In this document: one piece after another, positions 8,498-17,294 of the stretch
Numbering within the stretch: position 1 is the first letter of the stretch
Layout: every line of letters begins with the position of its first letter
Assembly (NCBI GenBank): GCA_027451825.1
Contig: DAIDHZ010000016.1
Span: 1-49,277 of the forward strand
DNA: 49,277 bases
Direction: 5' to 3'
Source: Chlamydiota bacterium
GTDB lineage: Bacteria > Chlamydiota > Chlamydiia > Chlamydiales > SM23-39
Made by a program: the position numbers and the translations under genes
Notes under the pieces: model-generated
The model's input: the letters and a program-made list of their open reading frames with translations, nothing else
What the model was told of the DNA's origin: nothing
Databases searched by the model: none

Positions 8498-9843
8498 TTT
8501 TTTCTCTCAAGAAGATTGAGCTTTGTAATGTCTCCTGCTCCCATAGTAATCACGGTATCCTCTGGTTGCAGTAAAGACACAACGTCCTCTTCTAAAGAAG
8601 AACGAGAGAAAAAATAGAGCTTTTCTTTTAAAGATGCTTTCATAGCTGCATAAAAAAAGTCTGTCGAAATGCCTTCGATGGGAGCCTCCGCGGCTGTATA
8701 AATATCGGTTAAAACAACGACATCTGCATCCTCAAAAGAATTGAGAAATTCATTCCAACAATCGCGCACTCTCGTCAATCGATGAGGCTGAAAAATAGCA
8801 ATCAATCGACCTTGTCTCATCTGTACATTTTTCAATGCACGAAGACCCTTTAAAGTCGCTTGAATTTCTGTTGGATGATGCGCATAATCATCATAGACTG
8901 CAATTGCGTTTTTTTCCCCTCTATATTCAAGACGTCTTTTCGTCCCTTGAAAGGAAAGAAATGCTTTCCGAATCGCTTGTTCTTCAATTCCTAAAGATAG
9001 AGAAAGACCAAAAACGGCAGCGCTATTGAGTGCATTATGCTCTCCAAATAAACAAAGAAAAATATCTTTATATTTTTCCCCCTGAAAAGAAAGATCAAAA
9101 CAAATCCCCTTTTCACTCACTCGATAATGAGAGATCTGAAGATCTGCATCTTTGGAAAAGCCATAAGAAACACCCGAAATTTTCAAAGCTTTTAATCGAG
9201 GATCATCCGAGCACCAAAAAAGATGCTTTGGATTTTGGACCTGAGCGCAAAATAAAGAAAATCCCTGATCCAAAAGATAAGGTTCTTTCCAGAAGTTGAG
9301 ATGTTCATTTTCACAATTTGTGACAATGGCTCCAAAAGCTTTTGTTTTTAAAAAAGAACCATCGCTTTCATCGGCTTCCATGACAAAATAAGCACCGTTT
9401 CCTTGCCTTGCATTGGTTTTCAAGCTTTGCACGATGCCTCCTAAAACAAACGAAGGGTCTTTCCTGCCTTCAATCAAAACAGATGCTAAAAGCGCGGTGG
9501 TCGTCGTTTTTCCGTGCGTACCTGTTACCAAGAGAGGTTTTTGAACGCCCATCAAATCATTTAAAAGATCCGATCGATGCAGGATCGGTAAGAAAAGCTC
9601 TCTTGCCGCTTGAATTTCGACATTCTCTTTTTGAATATCTGTACTATAGATAACCGTTGTTCCTTCAATCCCTTCTTTTCGATGTCCAATCCGGATGGAG
9701 GCTCCTTCTTTTTGAAGCTCTTCTAAAAGAGGACTCATTCGGATATCGCTTCCTTGAACCTCATGACCTCTTTGCAATAGAATGCGAGCCAGCGCACTCA
9801 TTCCAATTCCGCCAATACCAATGAAATGAAACTTCTTTTTCAT
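8494..9843 (-). CDS. murC: UDP-N-acetylmuramate--L-alanine ligase
   Basis: 449 residues, full length for MurC. It adds L-Ala to UDP-MurNAc in the cytoplasm with ATP. Visible are the N-terminal Rossmann motif GIGGIGMS, the P-loop GTHGKTTTTA (about residue 108), the EADESDGSF region, the central NALNSAAVFG and the C-terminal DDYAHHPTEI. In Chlamydia MurC is fused to the D-Ala-D-Ala ligase; here the protein ends after the Mur ligase domains and no ddl is in the window. Overlaps murG by 4 nt and ftsQ by 4 nt. Confidence 0.97.
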   Translation of the reverse strand: MKKKFHFIGIGGIGMSALARILLQRGHEVQGSDIRMSPLLEELQKEGASIRIGHRKEGIEGTTVIYSTDIQKENVEIQAARELFLPILHRSDLLNDLMGVQKPLLVTGTHGKTTTTALLASVLIEGRKDPSFVLGGIVQSLKTNARQGNGAYFVMEADESDGSFLKTKAFGAIVTNCENEHLNFWKEPYLLDQGFSLFCAQVQNPKHLFWCSDDPRLKALKISGVSYGFSKDADLQISHYRVSEKGICFDLSFQGEKYKDIFLCLFGEHNALNSAAVFGLSLSLGIEEQAIRKAFLSFQGTKRRLEYRGEKNAIAVYDDYAHHPTEIQATLKGLRALKNVQMRQGRLIAIFQPHRLTRVRDCWNEFLNSFEDADVVVLTDIYTAAEAPIEGISTDFFYAAMKASLKEKLYFFSRSSLEEDVVSLLQPEDTVITMGAGDITKLNLLERKK

Positions 9844-10859
9844 CCACTCATTTCCTGAAGCACAAGATCTTGTAACGTAAGATGATTTTTTTCAATTGTC
9901 TCTCTTTGCATTGGCATTTTTAAAAGAACGTTTAACTCTTCGGCAATACGTTTCGGGGTGGCTTCTTTTTCCAAAAGCACTCGGACGCCTTTTTGCTTTT
10001 GCATCAAAAATTGAGCATTCACCCATTGATGATTTCCTGCGGCGTGAGCAAAAGGAATTAAAAGCGCTTTTTTTTGATATTCGATGAGCTCTCCAATGGT
10101 TGCAGCGCCGCTTCGGCAGACTACAACATCTGCCGCTGCATAGGCAAACTGCATTTCACTTTCAAAAGGCTTTTTCACGTGAAGCTGACTATATTCCGCA
10201 TTTGACTTCCCTGTAAAATGGATCACTTGAATGGATGGATCCATCAAATCAATTGCCTTTGGCATCGCTTGATTTAAAAAAGAAGCTCCTTGAGATCCTC
10301 CAAAAACAAGAACGATCAGATGATTTGGATCCAACCCATAATGAGACGCTGCTTCATTTCTGGACACTTTCGGTTTTTCTTTCCAAGGAAATGAAGCAAT
10401 ATACATCTGATTTTTCCGTCTTGTCTTCTCTTGAAGAGGAAACTGCAAAGCAAGTTTCGATGCAAATGGAGCAAACAAACGATTCACTTTTCCTAACATG
10501 CAATTTGCTTCAAAAAGAATCAGTTTCCTACGAAGAAGCACGGAGGCTAAAAGAAGCGTAAATGTGTGATAGCTTCCAAATCCAATCACGACATCGGGCT
10601 TGAAAGAAAGAATAAGGCGGACCGATTGAAAAAATCCTTTCAAAGTACCTAAGCAAAATTTCCAAAGATTTTTTTGAAGGGAAGGAGAGGCAATTTCTTG
10701 AAAAGGAAACGCTTCTTTTTTAAAAAAAGGATTTCCGGCTAAGCCATGACCTCCAAAGAGAACCTCTATTTTTTCTTTCGTTTGGAGTTTCTCAATCAAC
10801 TCTTGAGCCGGGAAGAGATGTCCTCCCGTTCCTCCTGCAGCAATGAGAATTTTATACAT
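9840..10859 (-). CDS. murG: Lipid II synthase (UDP-GlcNAc transferase MurG)
   Basis: 339 residues, GT28 family. It transfers GlcNAc to lipid I on the inner face of the membrane. Motifs: GGTGGHLFPA at residues 9-18, FGSYHTF in the N-domain, FGGSQGASFLN at the start of the C-domain, and CRSGAATIGEL in the nucleotide-sugar site. Overlaps ftsW by 8 nt upstream and murC by 4 nt downstream, so it is part of one transcription unit. Confidence 0.96.
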   Translation of the reverse strand: MYKILIAAGGTGGHLFPAQELIEKLQTKEKIEVLFGGHGLAGNPFFKKEAFPFQEIASPSLQKNLWKFCLGTLKGFFQSVRLILSFKPDVVIGFGSYHTFTLLLASVLLRRKLILFEANCMLGKVNRLFAPFASKLALQFPLQEKTRRKNQMYIASFPWKEKPKVSRNEAASHYGLDPNHLIVLVFGGSQGASFLNQAMPKAIDLMDPSIQVIHFTGKSNAEYSQLHVKKPFESEMQFAYAAADVVVCRSGAATIGELIEYQKKALLIPFAHAAGNHQWVNAQFLMQKQKGVRVLLEKEATPKRIAEELNVLLKMPMQRETIEKNHLTLQDLVLQEMSG

Positions 10860-11946
10860 GTTCCCTCACTGATTTCCGAGAGATGTCCAACAATAAAAAA
10901 AGGATCACCCAATTGACTAAAAGAGAACTTCCTCCCTGAGAAAAAAAAGGAAGCGTCGTCCCTTTACTCGGCAAAAGTCCGGAGACAATCCCCAAATTTA
11001 AAAACGCTTGAATGGAAATCAAAAATGTAAGCGTTGCTGCTAATAAAAACCCTTCTCGATCTTGAGCTCTGAGAGCCACCGCAATTCCTGAAAAAGTAAA
11101 CGTTGCATACACTCCAATGAGCGCAACCATCCCCACAAACCCCATCTCCTCTGCGTAGATCGCTGCGATGTAATCGCTTCTTGCTTCCGGTAAATAACTC
11201 AGTTTCTGCAAACTTTCTCCAAGACCGCGTCCCCAGCATTGTCCGGATCCTGCGGCAATTTTCGCTTGATGCGGCTGATGTCCTTTTCCTTTTAAATCAA
11301 GCTCCGGGTGTAAATAAACTTGAATACGACTTTTTACATAAGGCAACTGATAGGCAGCTGCAATCCCCATCACACACACAATACAAAGAGGAAGAGCCCA
11401 ATACATCAATCGAATACGGCTTAAAAAAAATAGAACAATGAGCGCCATCAAAAGAATCGCCGTTGTTCCATTATCCGGCTCGATAAGAACTAAAACAATC
11501 GGAGTCAAAAGAAAGAGAAGCATTTTTATAAATGAAATAAAATCAATTTCTTTTGTTTGTTTCACAAACCAATGGATATAGGCTAAAGGAATGATGATTT
11601 TTAAACATTCAGAAGGCTGAAATGTATATCCAAAGAGATTCAACCAACGATGGCTGCCGTTCATCGCATGACCAATCCCCGGAACAAACACTAAAAGAAG
11701 CAAAAGCCCCATAAAGGCGCATAAAAAAGGCCCTTTTTCAATCAAGGCACGGTATCCAATATGATAAAGAGAGAAGCCGGCCATCAGCCCCATGATTCCA
11801 TACACAATCTGGCGGATCAAAGGAGCGTGGGTCTTCGCATCGATGAAACGATCCATCATCTCTGCAGAAGTCGTGTTGTACACCATCAAAAGACCAAAAG
11901 AAAATAAAAGCAAAGAAGAGCTGACAAGAAGCAGTTGTATTCTCAT
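10852..11946 (-). CDS. ftsW: Septal peptidoglycan polymerase FtsW (SEDS family)
   Basis: 364 residues with about ten membrane segments. SEDS signatures are present: NGSHRWLNL followed by FQPSE, the VLIEPDNGTT acidic loop, the large loop with GRGLGESLQKLSYLPEARSD, and the C-terminal LPSKGTTLPFFSQGG. It polymerises lipid II glycan strands with a partner PBP during division. Context (between the LysM gene and murG) is the standard dcw place for ftsW. No ftsZ is seen, in keeping with Chlamydiota. Confidence 0.96.
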   Translation of the reverse strand: MRIQLLLVSSSLLLFSFGLLMVYNTTSAEMMDRFIDAKTHAPLIRQIVYGIMGLMAGFSLYHIGYRALIEKGPFLCAFMGLLLLLVFVPGIGHAMNGSHRWLNLFGYTFQPSECLKIIIPLAYIHWFVKQTKEIDFISFIKMLLFLLTPIVLVLIEPDNGTTAILLMALIVLFFLSRIRLMYWALPLCIVCVMGIAAAYQLPYVKSRIQVYLHPELDLKGKGHQPHQAKIAAGSGQCWGRGLGESLQKLSYLPEARSDYIAAIYAEEMGFVGMVALIGVYATFTFSGIAVALRAQDREGFLLAATLTFLISIQAFLNLGIVSGLLPSKGTTLPFFSQGGSSLLVNWVILFLLLDISRKSVREHV

Positions 11947-11953
11947 AGGCTCT

Positions 11954-12643
11954 TTATCGAATTCTCAAGCGATTTCCAGGCTTTAATTTACGTGCATTCT
12001 CTTCATTTAAGCCGTTCAGCTTTAATAATTCCTCAACTTTCATGTGATGCTTCATCGCAATCGACCACGGATTATCTCCAACTTTGACTGTATAATATTC
12101 GACATTCGCAGCTTGCTTTTCCTGAACGACTCGAGATGCCAAGGCCTCTTTTTTCGCTGGGATTTTAAGCACTTGCCCTACTTTCAAAAAACTACCGGGA
12201 AGCTGATTTAATTTAATAATCTCATCCACTGACGTATGATGCGCTTTTGCAATCTTATCTAAACTTTCTCCTTTTTTCACCACCACTTCTTGGAAAGATT
12301 CTTCAATGCGAACAGGAGATACGACAGGGTGGGATGCCACGACAGGTTCCGGTGCTAAAGTCGGAGAGGGACTCACTGCGACTTGCGGCAATTTATGCAA
12401 AATAGGAGTTTCGACTTCTACAGATCTAGGAGTCTCTGGTAATGAAATCATCTCTGACTGCACAGACGCTGGTTTCAAAGCAAAATCTGCTTCGTCAGAA
12501 AATAAAGGCCCGTTCAATTTTGAAATGGGAGGATTTTCCTGTAATAAAACCTCTTCCTGTCTCGTTAAAGCCCCAATAAAAAGAACAACCAACAAAGAGG
12601 CATTGATCATCACCGCGATCAAGATTGTTTTTTTTCGATCCAT
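11954..12643 (-). CDS. Membrane-anchored protein with two LysM domains (NlpD position)
   Basis: 229 residues. Residues 6-26 form a membrane anchor or uncleaved signal, followed by a Pro/Val-rich linker and two LysM peptidoglycan-binding modules, about 117-161 (VVVKKGESLDKIAKAH...) and 180-229 (YYTVKVGDNPWSIAMKHH...). It occupies the murD-nlpD-ftsW position of Chlamydia, where the nlpD product normally also has an M23 peptidase domain; here the protein stops right after the second LysM. It therefore probably binds septal glycan or activates an amidase rather than cutting itself. Overlaps murD by 25 nt; 7-nt gap to ftsW. Confidence 0.85.
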   Translation of the reverse strand: MDRKKTILIAVMINASLLVVLFIGALTRQEEVLLQENPPISKLNGPLFSDEADFALKPASVQSEMISLPETPRSVEVETPILHKLPQVAVSPSPTLAPEPVVASHPVVSPVRIEESFQEVVVKKGESLDKIAKAHHTSVDEIIKLNQLPGSFLKVGQVLKIPAKKEALASRVVQEKQAANVEYYTVKVGDNPWSIAMKHHMKVEELLKLNGLNEENARKLKPGNRLRIR

Positions 12644-13848
12644 GTCATTACCATTTGTTTAAACACATCCCCTCGATGCTCAAAGTTTTGAAACTGATCA
12701 TAACTTGCACATCCGGGAGATAAAAGCACAGCATCGCCACGCCTTGCCATTCTACAGGCTGAACTGACAGCTTCTCCAAAAAGAGATACTTTCGTCAAGG
12801 GAAATGCACTTGAAAGATCTTTTTCGATCTTATCTTTGGCAAGTCCATAAGCAAAAATATGCTGAACCTTTCCCTTAAAGTGCTCGATCCATGGAGTGTA
12901 ACATAAACCTTTATCAGTTCCACCAACAATTAAAAGAACAGGCCTATCCATCTTTTCCATTGCGTAAATCACAGAAGTCACGCTAGATGCTTTGCTATCG
13001 TTATAATATACAACCCCATCGCTTTCAGCAACAAATTCAATGCGATGTTTGGGTCTTTGAAATGAAGAGATTGCCTCTAAAAAAGAGCTCTTTGAAATTC
13101 CAAATTGCTGAACTACTTTCCATGCTGCACAAATGTTTAATTCCAAATCCTTTTCATCATCAAAAATCACACTCGGACAAAGAGTTTTATTATATTGTTC
13201 AAAGACAGACGATGAGACAAAAAGAGTCCCATTTTCTTTCAAACAATCTTGAATTCTCAATTTGGCTGCAGCATATTTTTCCATTGAGCCATATCGATCC
13301 AAATGATTCTCTGTAATGTTTAAAATCACCGCAATATCTAAAGAGCGAGCTTTCAAAGCCTCTAGCTGAAAAGAGCTCAATTCAATGACTAAAACTTCCT
13401 CAGGATTTGGATCTAAAAGATAGCTCGACAATCCAACCCCTACATTTCCAAGAGCGCGCGCTTGAATTCCGACATGTTGCAAAACATGCTGAATGAGAAG
13501 CGTTGTTGTTGTTTTTCCATTGCTGCCGGTAATGCCAATCGCAGGATTGGAAAGATGACGCATTGCCATCTCCACTTCACCCACGACTTCAATGCCCATT
13601 TCTTGAGCTTTTTGAACCACCGGATGAGACCACGGAATGCCCGGAGACAATACCAATTGAGAAACATTCTCAAGATGCTTTTCTGAATCTTCAAAAAGCT
13701 GAACGCCCAAACTCAAAAGATCTTCAATGCCCGACAAGACTGCATTTTTTACTTTTTGATCAAGTCCAATCACTCGGTGGCCTTGTTTCAAAAGAAAACG
13801 AACTGCCGCCCTTCCACTAATCCCAAGACCTAATACACCAATGTCCAT
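12619..13848 (-). CDS. murD: UDP-N-acetylmuramoyl-L-alanine--D-glutamate ligase
   Basis: 409 residues from ATG at 13848; a longer reading from TTG at 13860 is possible but less likely. It adds D-Glu to UDP-MurNAc-L-Ala. Motifs: N-terminal GVLGLGISGRAA, P-loop TGSNGKTTTT (about residue 107), LNITENHLDRYG, the YNDSKASS loop, and C-terminal LSPGCASYDQFQNFEHRGDVF, which is highly typical of MurD. It is the first gene of the murD-to-ftsQ unit. The neighbour upstream, the PAP2 gene, is divergent. Confidence 0.96.
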   Translation of the reverse strand: MDIGVLGLGISGRAAVRFLLKQGHRVIGLDQKVKNAVLSGIEDLLSLGVQLFEDSEKHLENVSQLVLSPGIPWSHPVVQKAQEMGIEVVGEVEMAMRHLSNPAIGITGSNGKTTTTLLIQHVLQHVGIQARALGNVGVGLSSYLLDPNPEEVLVIELSSFQLEALKARSLDIAVILNITENHLDRYGSMEKYAAAKLRIQDCLKENGTLFVSSSVFEQYNKTLCPSVIFDDEKDLELNICAAWKVVQQFGISKSSFLEAISSFQRPKHRIEFVAESDGVVYYNDSKASSVTSVIYAMEKMDRPVLLIVGGTDKGLCYTPWIEHFKGKVQHIFAYGLAKDKIEKDLSSAFPLTKVSLFGEAVSSACRMARRGDAVLLSPGCASYDQFQNFEHRGDVFKQMVMTWIEKKQS

Positions 13849-13879
13849 AAATTCACTCAATGAGTACTATTGTTCTTAA

Positions 13880-14743
13880 ATGGACACATTTTATTCAACG
13901 CAGCTTCAGTGGATTTCTGCACTTCAGGTGAAAAATGCTCTCATCGAGCATTTTTTCAAAGCATTAGACTTTTTTGATCGACAAGAGTTTTTCTTCATCC
14001 TCATTCCAATCTTCTTCGGCTATTACTGGAAATCGGGCTTACGCTTTTTTTATCTCATCATGATCAGCGGCCTTGTCAATTATGCCATGAAACAAGTCTT
14101 TCACGAGCCGCGCCCTTTTCATCTAGATCCGAGCGTTGGATTGATTTATGTCTCAGGATATGGATTTCCTAGCGGAGCTGCCCAAACGGCAATTCTTCTT
14201 TCCGGTGTTCTTCTCAATCATCTACGAAATAAATGGGGATGGATCATTGCGATCAATTACGTTTTTTGGGTCTCCTTATCTCGGATCTATCTTGGAGTTC
14301 ATTTTCCAACAGATGTTTTAGGCGGGTGGATCGTTGGAGTTCTTCTTTGGACAGTTTACACGTATCTTGAACCTCGTTTAGAAAGATCTCTTTCAAGGAG
14401 AAAACCAACCTCATTACTTTTCATCAGCATCTTCATTCCTCTTGTCATCGCATACCTAGGAGAAAATACGTTTGTTCTTCAATTTTGCATTCCCATGATC
14501 GGTATCAGCATCGGAACATTCATATCCCATCGCCATCACCTTCTTTTACCACGATCTCAAAATCATCGAGAGTTTTTCAAAAGAGCGGCTTTCACAATAC
14601 TTGGAACTTTCGTGATTTATACAGCGCTCGAAAGACTGCATATCGGACATACTTATCTAAGAATAGCCATTCTTACATTCTTTCCCGCTCTTTGGATAAG
14701 TCTTGGAGCAACATCCATCCTAAAATGGATGTCTCGAAAATAA
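13880..14743 (+). CDS. PAP2-family membrane phosphatase
   Basis: 287 residues, several membrane segments. The PAP2 signature is present: K71-x6-RP (KQVFHEPRP), PSG at 97-99, and SR-x5-H-x3-D (SRIYLGVHFPTD, residues 134-145). The second motif is PSGA rather than the usual PSGH, so the His that normally acts as acid is replaced. A possible job, inferred from its place inside the lipid II cluster, is dephosphorylation of undecaprenyl pyrophosphate; phosphatidylglycerophosphate or lipid A phosphatase are alternatives. It is the only plus-strand gene in the cluster; its start is 31 nt from the divergent murD start. Confidence 0.85.
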   Translation: MDTFYSTQLQWISALQVKNALIEHFFKALDFFDRQEFFFILIPIFFGYYWKSGLRFFYLIMISGLVNYAMKQVFHEPRPFHLDPSVGLIYVSGYGFPSGAAQTAILLSGVLLNHLRNKWGWIIAINYVFWVSLSRIYLGVHFPTDVLGGWIVGVLLWTVYTYLEPRLERSLSRRKPTSLLFISIFIPLVIAYLGENTFVLQFCIPMIGISIGTFISHRHHLLLPRSQNHREFFKRAAFTILGTFVIYTALERLHIGHTYLRIAILTFFPALWISLGATSILKWMSRK

Positions 14744-14754
14744 TTTGAACAACC

Positions 14755-16335
14755 TTAAACAATGACGTATTCAGAGCTTCCATCGAGTTTACGTTTCATT
14801 CCACGAAATAGTCCACTCTGCTCAACTTCTCCCTCAAGAATGCTTCCATCAGGAAGAGCTTTTCTCTCTTCTCCAGAAAGAAATTCAGGGAGAGTCTCTA
14901 ACATTAAATCCGCATAGAATTGTCCTCTTTGATAGTCTCCATTTGGAAAAGAAAGAGAGCCTTTAAAGATCTGCCTTCCAAAAAGCTCAATATTTGCATT
15001 CTTAACACGAAAAACAGATCCATCAGCATATTTCTTTTCCGCAGACAAAGAAGATCCTAAAGGAGAAGTGCTTTGTTGAACGATCACTCCATTAGGGAAG
15101 GTATGCGTCGTCTCTTCCGTGCCTTCCTTTTCATCAATCATTCCTACAGCGGTCACTCCTCTTGAATAGTTTTTATAATTTCCTGACAAAAGATTGAATT
15201 GAACTGCTCCAGGAGTTCTTCGACGCTCAAGAACGCCTTCTTTATACGAACCATCAGAGAGACTTAACCGTCCTTTGAATCTCCCTCCCTCAAGACAAGA
15301 TCCTTCAAAAACAGCATCTCCATAGGTCTCTTTCAAAGTTCCGGAAATCTGTTTAACAGATCTATTTCCTTCCCCGAGATCTACCTCTTCAAAAGAACCT
15401 TCCTTAAAATCTCCACTTGAGTAGGTGATACGACCTTGAAGTTTTCCTTCTTGAGTCATCGATCCTTCAAAGATTCCGTCTTCTGATACGATCCTTTTAA
15501 AAGTTTCAGAAACTAGCTTAGCGGCATGAGAATTTGGGTCTTTTCGAAATTTCTGTAGTGTAAAGGAGCCGTTAGGAAAGCTTCTCTTTACCTCAATACA
15601 TTCTTCTCTGAAGACTTGTTCTTCCTCAATTCTTCCTCCGTCCGGCATCTGCGTCTCTATTCTTCTTGTTCCAGAAAGTTGTTGAATGTTAAACTTCTCC
15701 CCCTCCTTTTGAATGGAGAAAACTCCTTCAGCACAATATCCGAGAGAGTCAATAATCTTCCCTTTAAAGGTTCCATCTAAGTTAAATGTCCCATCAAAAA
15801 AAACACCTTCAGAGATCCCTTTCATCTCCCCCCCGAGAAATGGAATCAATAAACTTCCTTTTTGCTCTAATTGGAACGATCCTACCTGCTCTTGCTGAGG
15901 TTTCCCGGTAGATATCAGAAAGCTTCCTCTGGCAAATTCCCCATTTGCTGAGACAAAGCTTCCTACAAGGAGTCCCCCTTTTGCAGCTCCAAAGAAAGAT
16001 ACGTTCTCATCTTTTTGATAAGTGACACCCTTTTGAAAGCGACCTTCTTTAAAAAGCCCCAAACGAAGAGTTGTGGGAGAACGCAAAGATCCTTCATAGA
16101 GAAGACCTCTTCCATACGGCTTCCCCGTTTTCCGATCAAAGGATCCTCGATATTGCATAAGCTTTCCATCGGAAAGCGTAGGTTTTGTGCCTCGCGTAAG
16201 CACAGGAAAAATACTTGCGGCAGCAGCTTTCACAAAAGCTGTCACGATGTGTAAATTGACAGTTGTCTTTGTGGAAAATACACAATCCGGAGACCCTGGA
16301 GTAAAGGCATTAGAAATACTTGAAAAAAACGACAT
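14755..16335 (-). CDS. MORN-repeat-like protein, probable effector or surface-associated protein
   Basis: 526 residues. Much of the protein is made of short beta-hairpin repeats of the type FEGSxxxxGxxxGRxxxxDGxYKEG, a divergent MORN pattern (for example FEGSMTQEGKLQGRITYSSGDFKEG split over about residues 294-320). The first about 60 residues are different, Ser/Thr-rich with a weakly hydrophobic stretch, and could be a type III secretion signal. In eukaryotes MORN repeats bind membranes or proteins; here the role is unknown. It shares a 16-bp upstream box with the Inc-like gene next to it. No enzyme domain seen. Confidence 0.7.
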   Translation of the reverse strand: MSFFSSISNAFTPGSPDCVFSTKTTVNLHIVTAFVKAAAASIFPVLTRGTKPTLSDGKLMQYRGSFDRKTGKPYGRGLLYEGSLRSPTTLRLGLFKEGRFQKGVTYQKDENVSFFGAAKGGLLVGSFVSANGEFARGSFLISTGKPQQEQVGSFQLEQKGSLLIPFLGGEMKGISEGVFFDGTFNLDGTFKGKIIDSLGYCAEGVFSIQKEGEKFNIQQLSGTRRIETQMPDGGRIEEEQVFREECIEVKRSFPNGSFTLQKFRKDPNSHAAKLVSETFKRIVSEDGIFEGSMTQEGKLQGRITYSSGDFKEGSFEEVDLGEGNRSVKQISGTLKETYGDAVFEGSCLEGGRFKGRLSLSDGSYKEGVLERRRTPGAVQFNLLSGNYKNYSRGVTAVGMIDEKEGTEETTHTFPNGVIVQQSTSPLGSSLSAEKKYADGSVFRVKNANIELFGRQIFKGSLSFPNGDYQRGQFYADLMLETLPEFLSGEERKALPDGSILEGEVEQSGLFRGMKRKLDGSSEYVIV

Positions 16336-16343
16336 AACCCCTC

Positions 16344-16359
16344 ATTAACAATGATTATT
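16344..16359 (-). promoter_or_regulatory. Shared upstream box, copy 1 (MORN-like gene)
   Basis: ATTAACAATGATTATT on the plus strand, 8 nt upstream of the MORN-like gene start. It matches 15 of 16 bases of the box in front of the Inc-like gene (17221-17236). Candidate operator or 5'-UTR element. Confidence 0.4.
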
Positions 16360-16407
16360 TTTGATGGATTATTATCTTTATTATTTTATTTTTTTGCAAA
16401 TATCTTA

Positions 16408-17217
16408 TTAAAGAAACTGAGATTTATTTTTTTTGTAAGTTTCCCTTATCTCAGTAAACTTCTTTTCAGAAGGAGCGATCGCTTTTGCAACGGCTTCAAT
16501 CAGGGTCAACTCAGGATCGGATAAGTTCTTATGAATATCATTTAACATCGCATCTGAAATTTTTATATTTAGAGTTTCTAACTTAGATTTTAATACTCGA
16601 GCCTCTTGTTTCTGAATTTTCATCCGAGCCAATGCCAAAAGAAAAGCATCTATCTTTACTCTCGCAAGACTAGAAAGGAAGGATCGTTTCTCAAGATCTT
16701 CTTGTACTCTACCTGCAAAAAGAGAGAAAAGGTCCAAAAAGTCTTTGGACTTTGAAATTTCAGAATCTATTTCTGCAATCTGTGCTCGATCTCTATCAAA
16801 AATATCGATCCATTCTTTTTTTGCAGCAATCGATGAATTCGATTGAAGAATGCATAATAATTTTTCTAATTCTTCTTTAGAAAGCTGATTCACAAACTCC
16901 GCTGATCTCTCAAAATCCCAACCGAGAGAGTCATCCAATGATTGAATCTTTTTAAAAACACTTTCGCGAGCCAAGCCAGTCTCTCTTTCTTTCTCTTTTT
17001 TCTCTTGAAATCCCGTATAAATCCCTTGAATCTTGTCGGCCAAAGGAATTAAAAGTCCAAGACCACACACAATTCCCCCAGCAAACTCTATCGATTTATA
17101 ATGACCGAAAACAACGCCCGCAATACCTAACAAAACACAACTCACCCCTAATAAAATTTTTTGATTCGAATTTAAAGAAGTTTTATAAGAGGCTCCTGCA
17201 CAACTTATTACCGACAT
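16408..17217 (-). CDS. Inc-like protein with bilobed hydrophobic domain
   Basis: 269 residues. Two hydrophobic segments, about 21-38 and 44-60, are separated by only five or six polar residues, the hallmark of chlamydial inclusion membrane proteins that are type III secreted and placed in the inclusion membrane. The rest is charged and helical with likely coiled coil (KEKERE, then long Glu/Lys/Leu-rich stretches). The Inc call is from topology only; these proteins have little sequence conservation. It sits between mraY and the MORN-like gene, where Chlamydia has murD directly. A TATAAT box is seen about 30-35 nt upstream of the start. Confidence 0.65.
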   Translation of the reverse strand: MSVISCAGASYKTSLNSNQKILLGVSCVLLGIAGVVFGHYKSIEFAGGIVCGLGLLIPLADKIQGIYTGFQEKKEKERETGLARESVFKKIQSLDDSLGWDFERSAEFVNQLSKEELEKLLCILQSNSSIAAKKEWIDIFDRDRAQIAEIDSEISKSKDFLDLFSLFAGRVQEDLEKRSFLSSLARVKIDAFLLALARMKIQKQEARVLKSKLETLNIKISDAMLNDIHKNLSDPELTLIEAVAKAIAPSEKKFTEIRETYKKNKSQFL

Positions 17218-17220
17218 ATT

Positions 17221-17236
17221 ATTACCAATGATTATT
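17221..17236 (-). promoter_or_regulatory. Shared upstream box, copy 2 (Inc-like gene)
   Basis: ATTACCAATGATTATT on the plus strand, 3 nt before the start of the Inc-like gene. A TATAAT hexamer follows on the minus strand at about 17246-17252. See the matching box at 16344-16359. Confidence 0.4.
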
Positions 17237-17294
17237 ACGAATCAATTATAGCAAACAGGACTAGTTGAATTAAACAGAACAAATAATTTAAAAA

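Noticed and set aside
8257..13820. Plus-strand ORFs within the mur/fts cluster
   Set aside because: All are antisense to clearly conserved genes and show no domain features.
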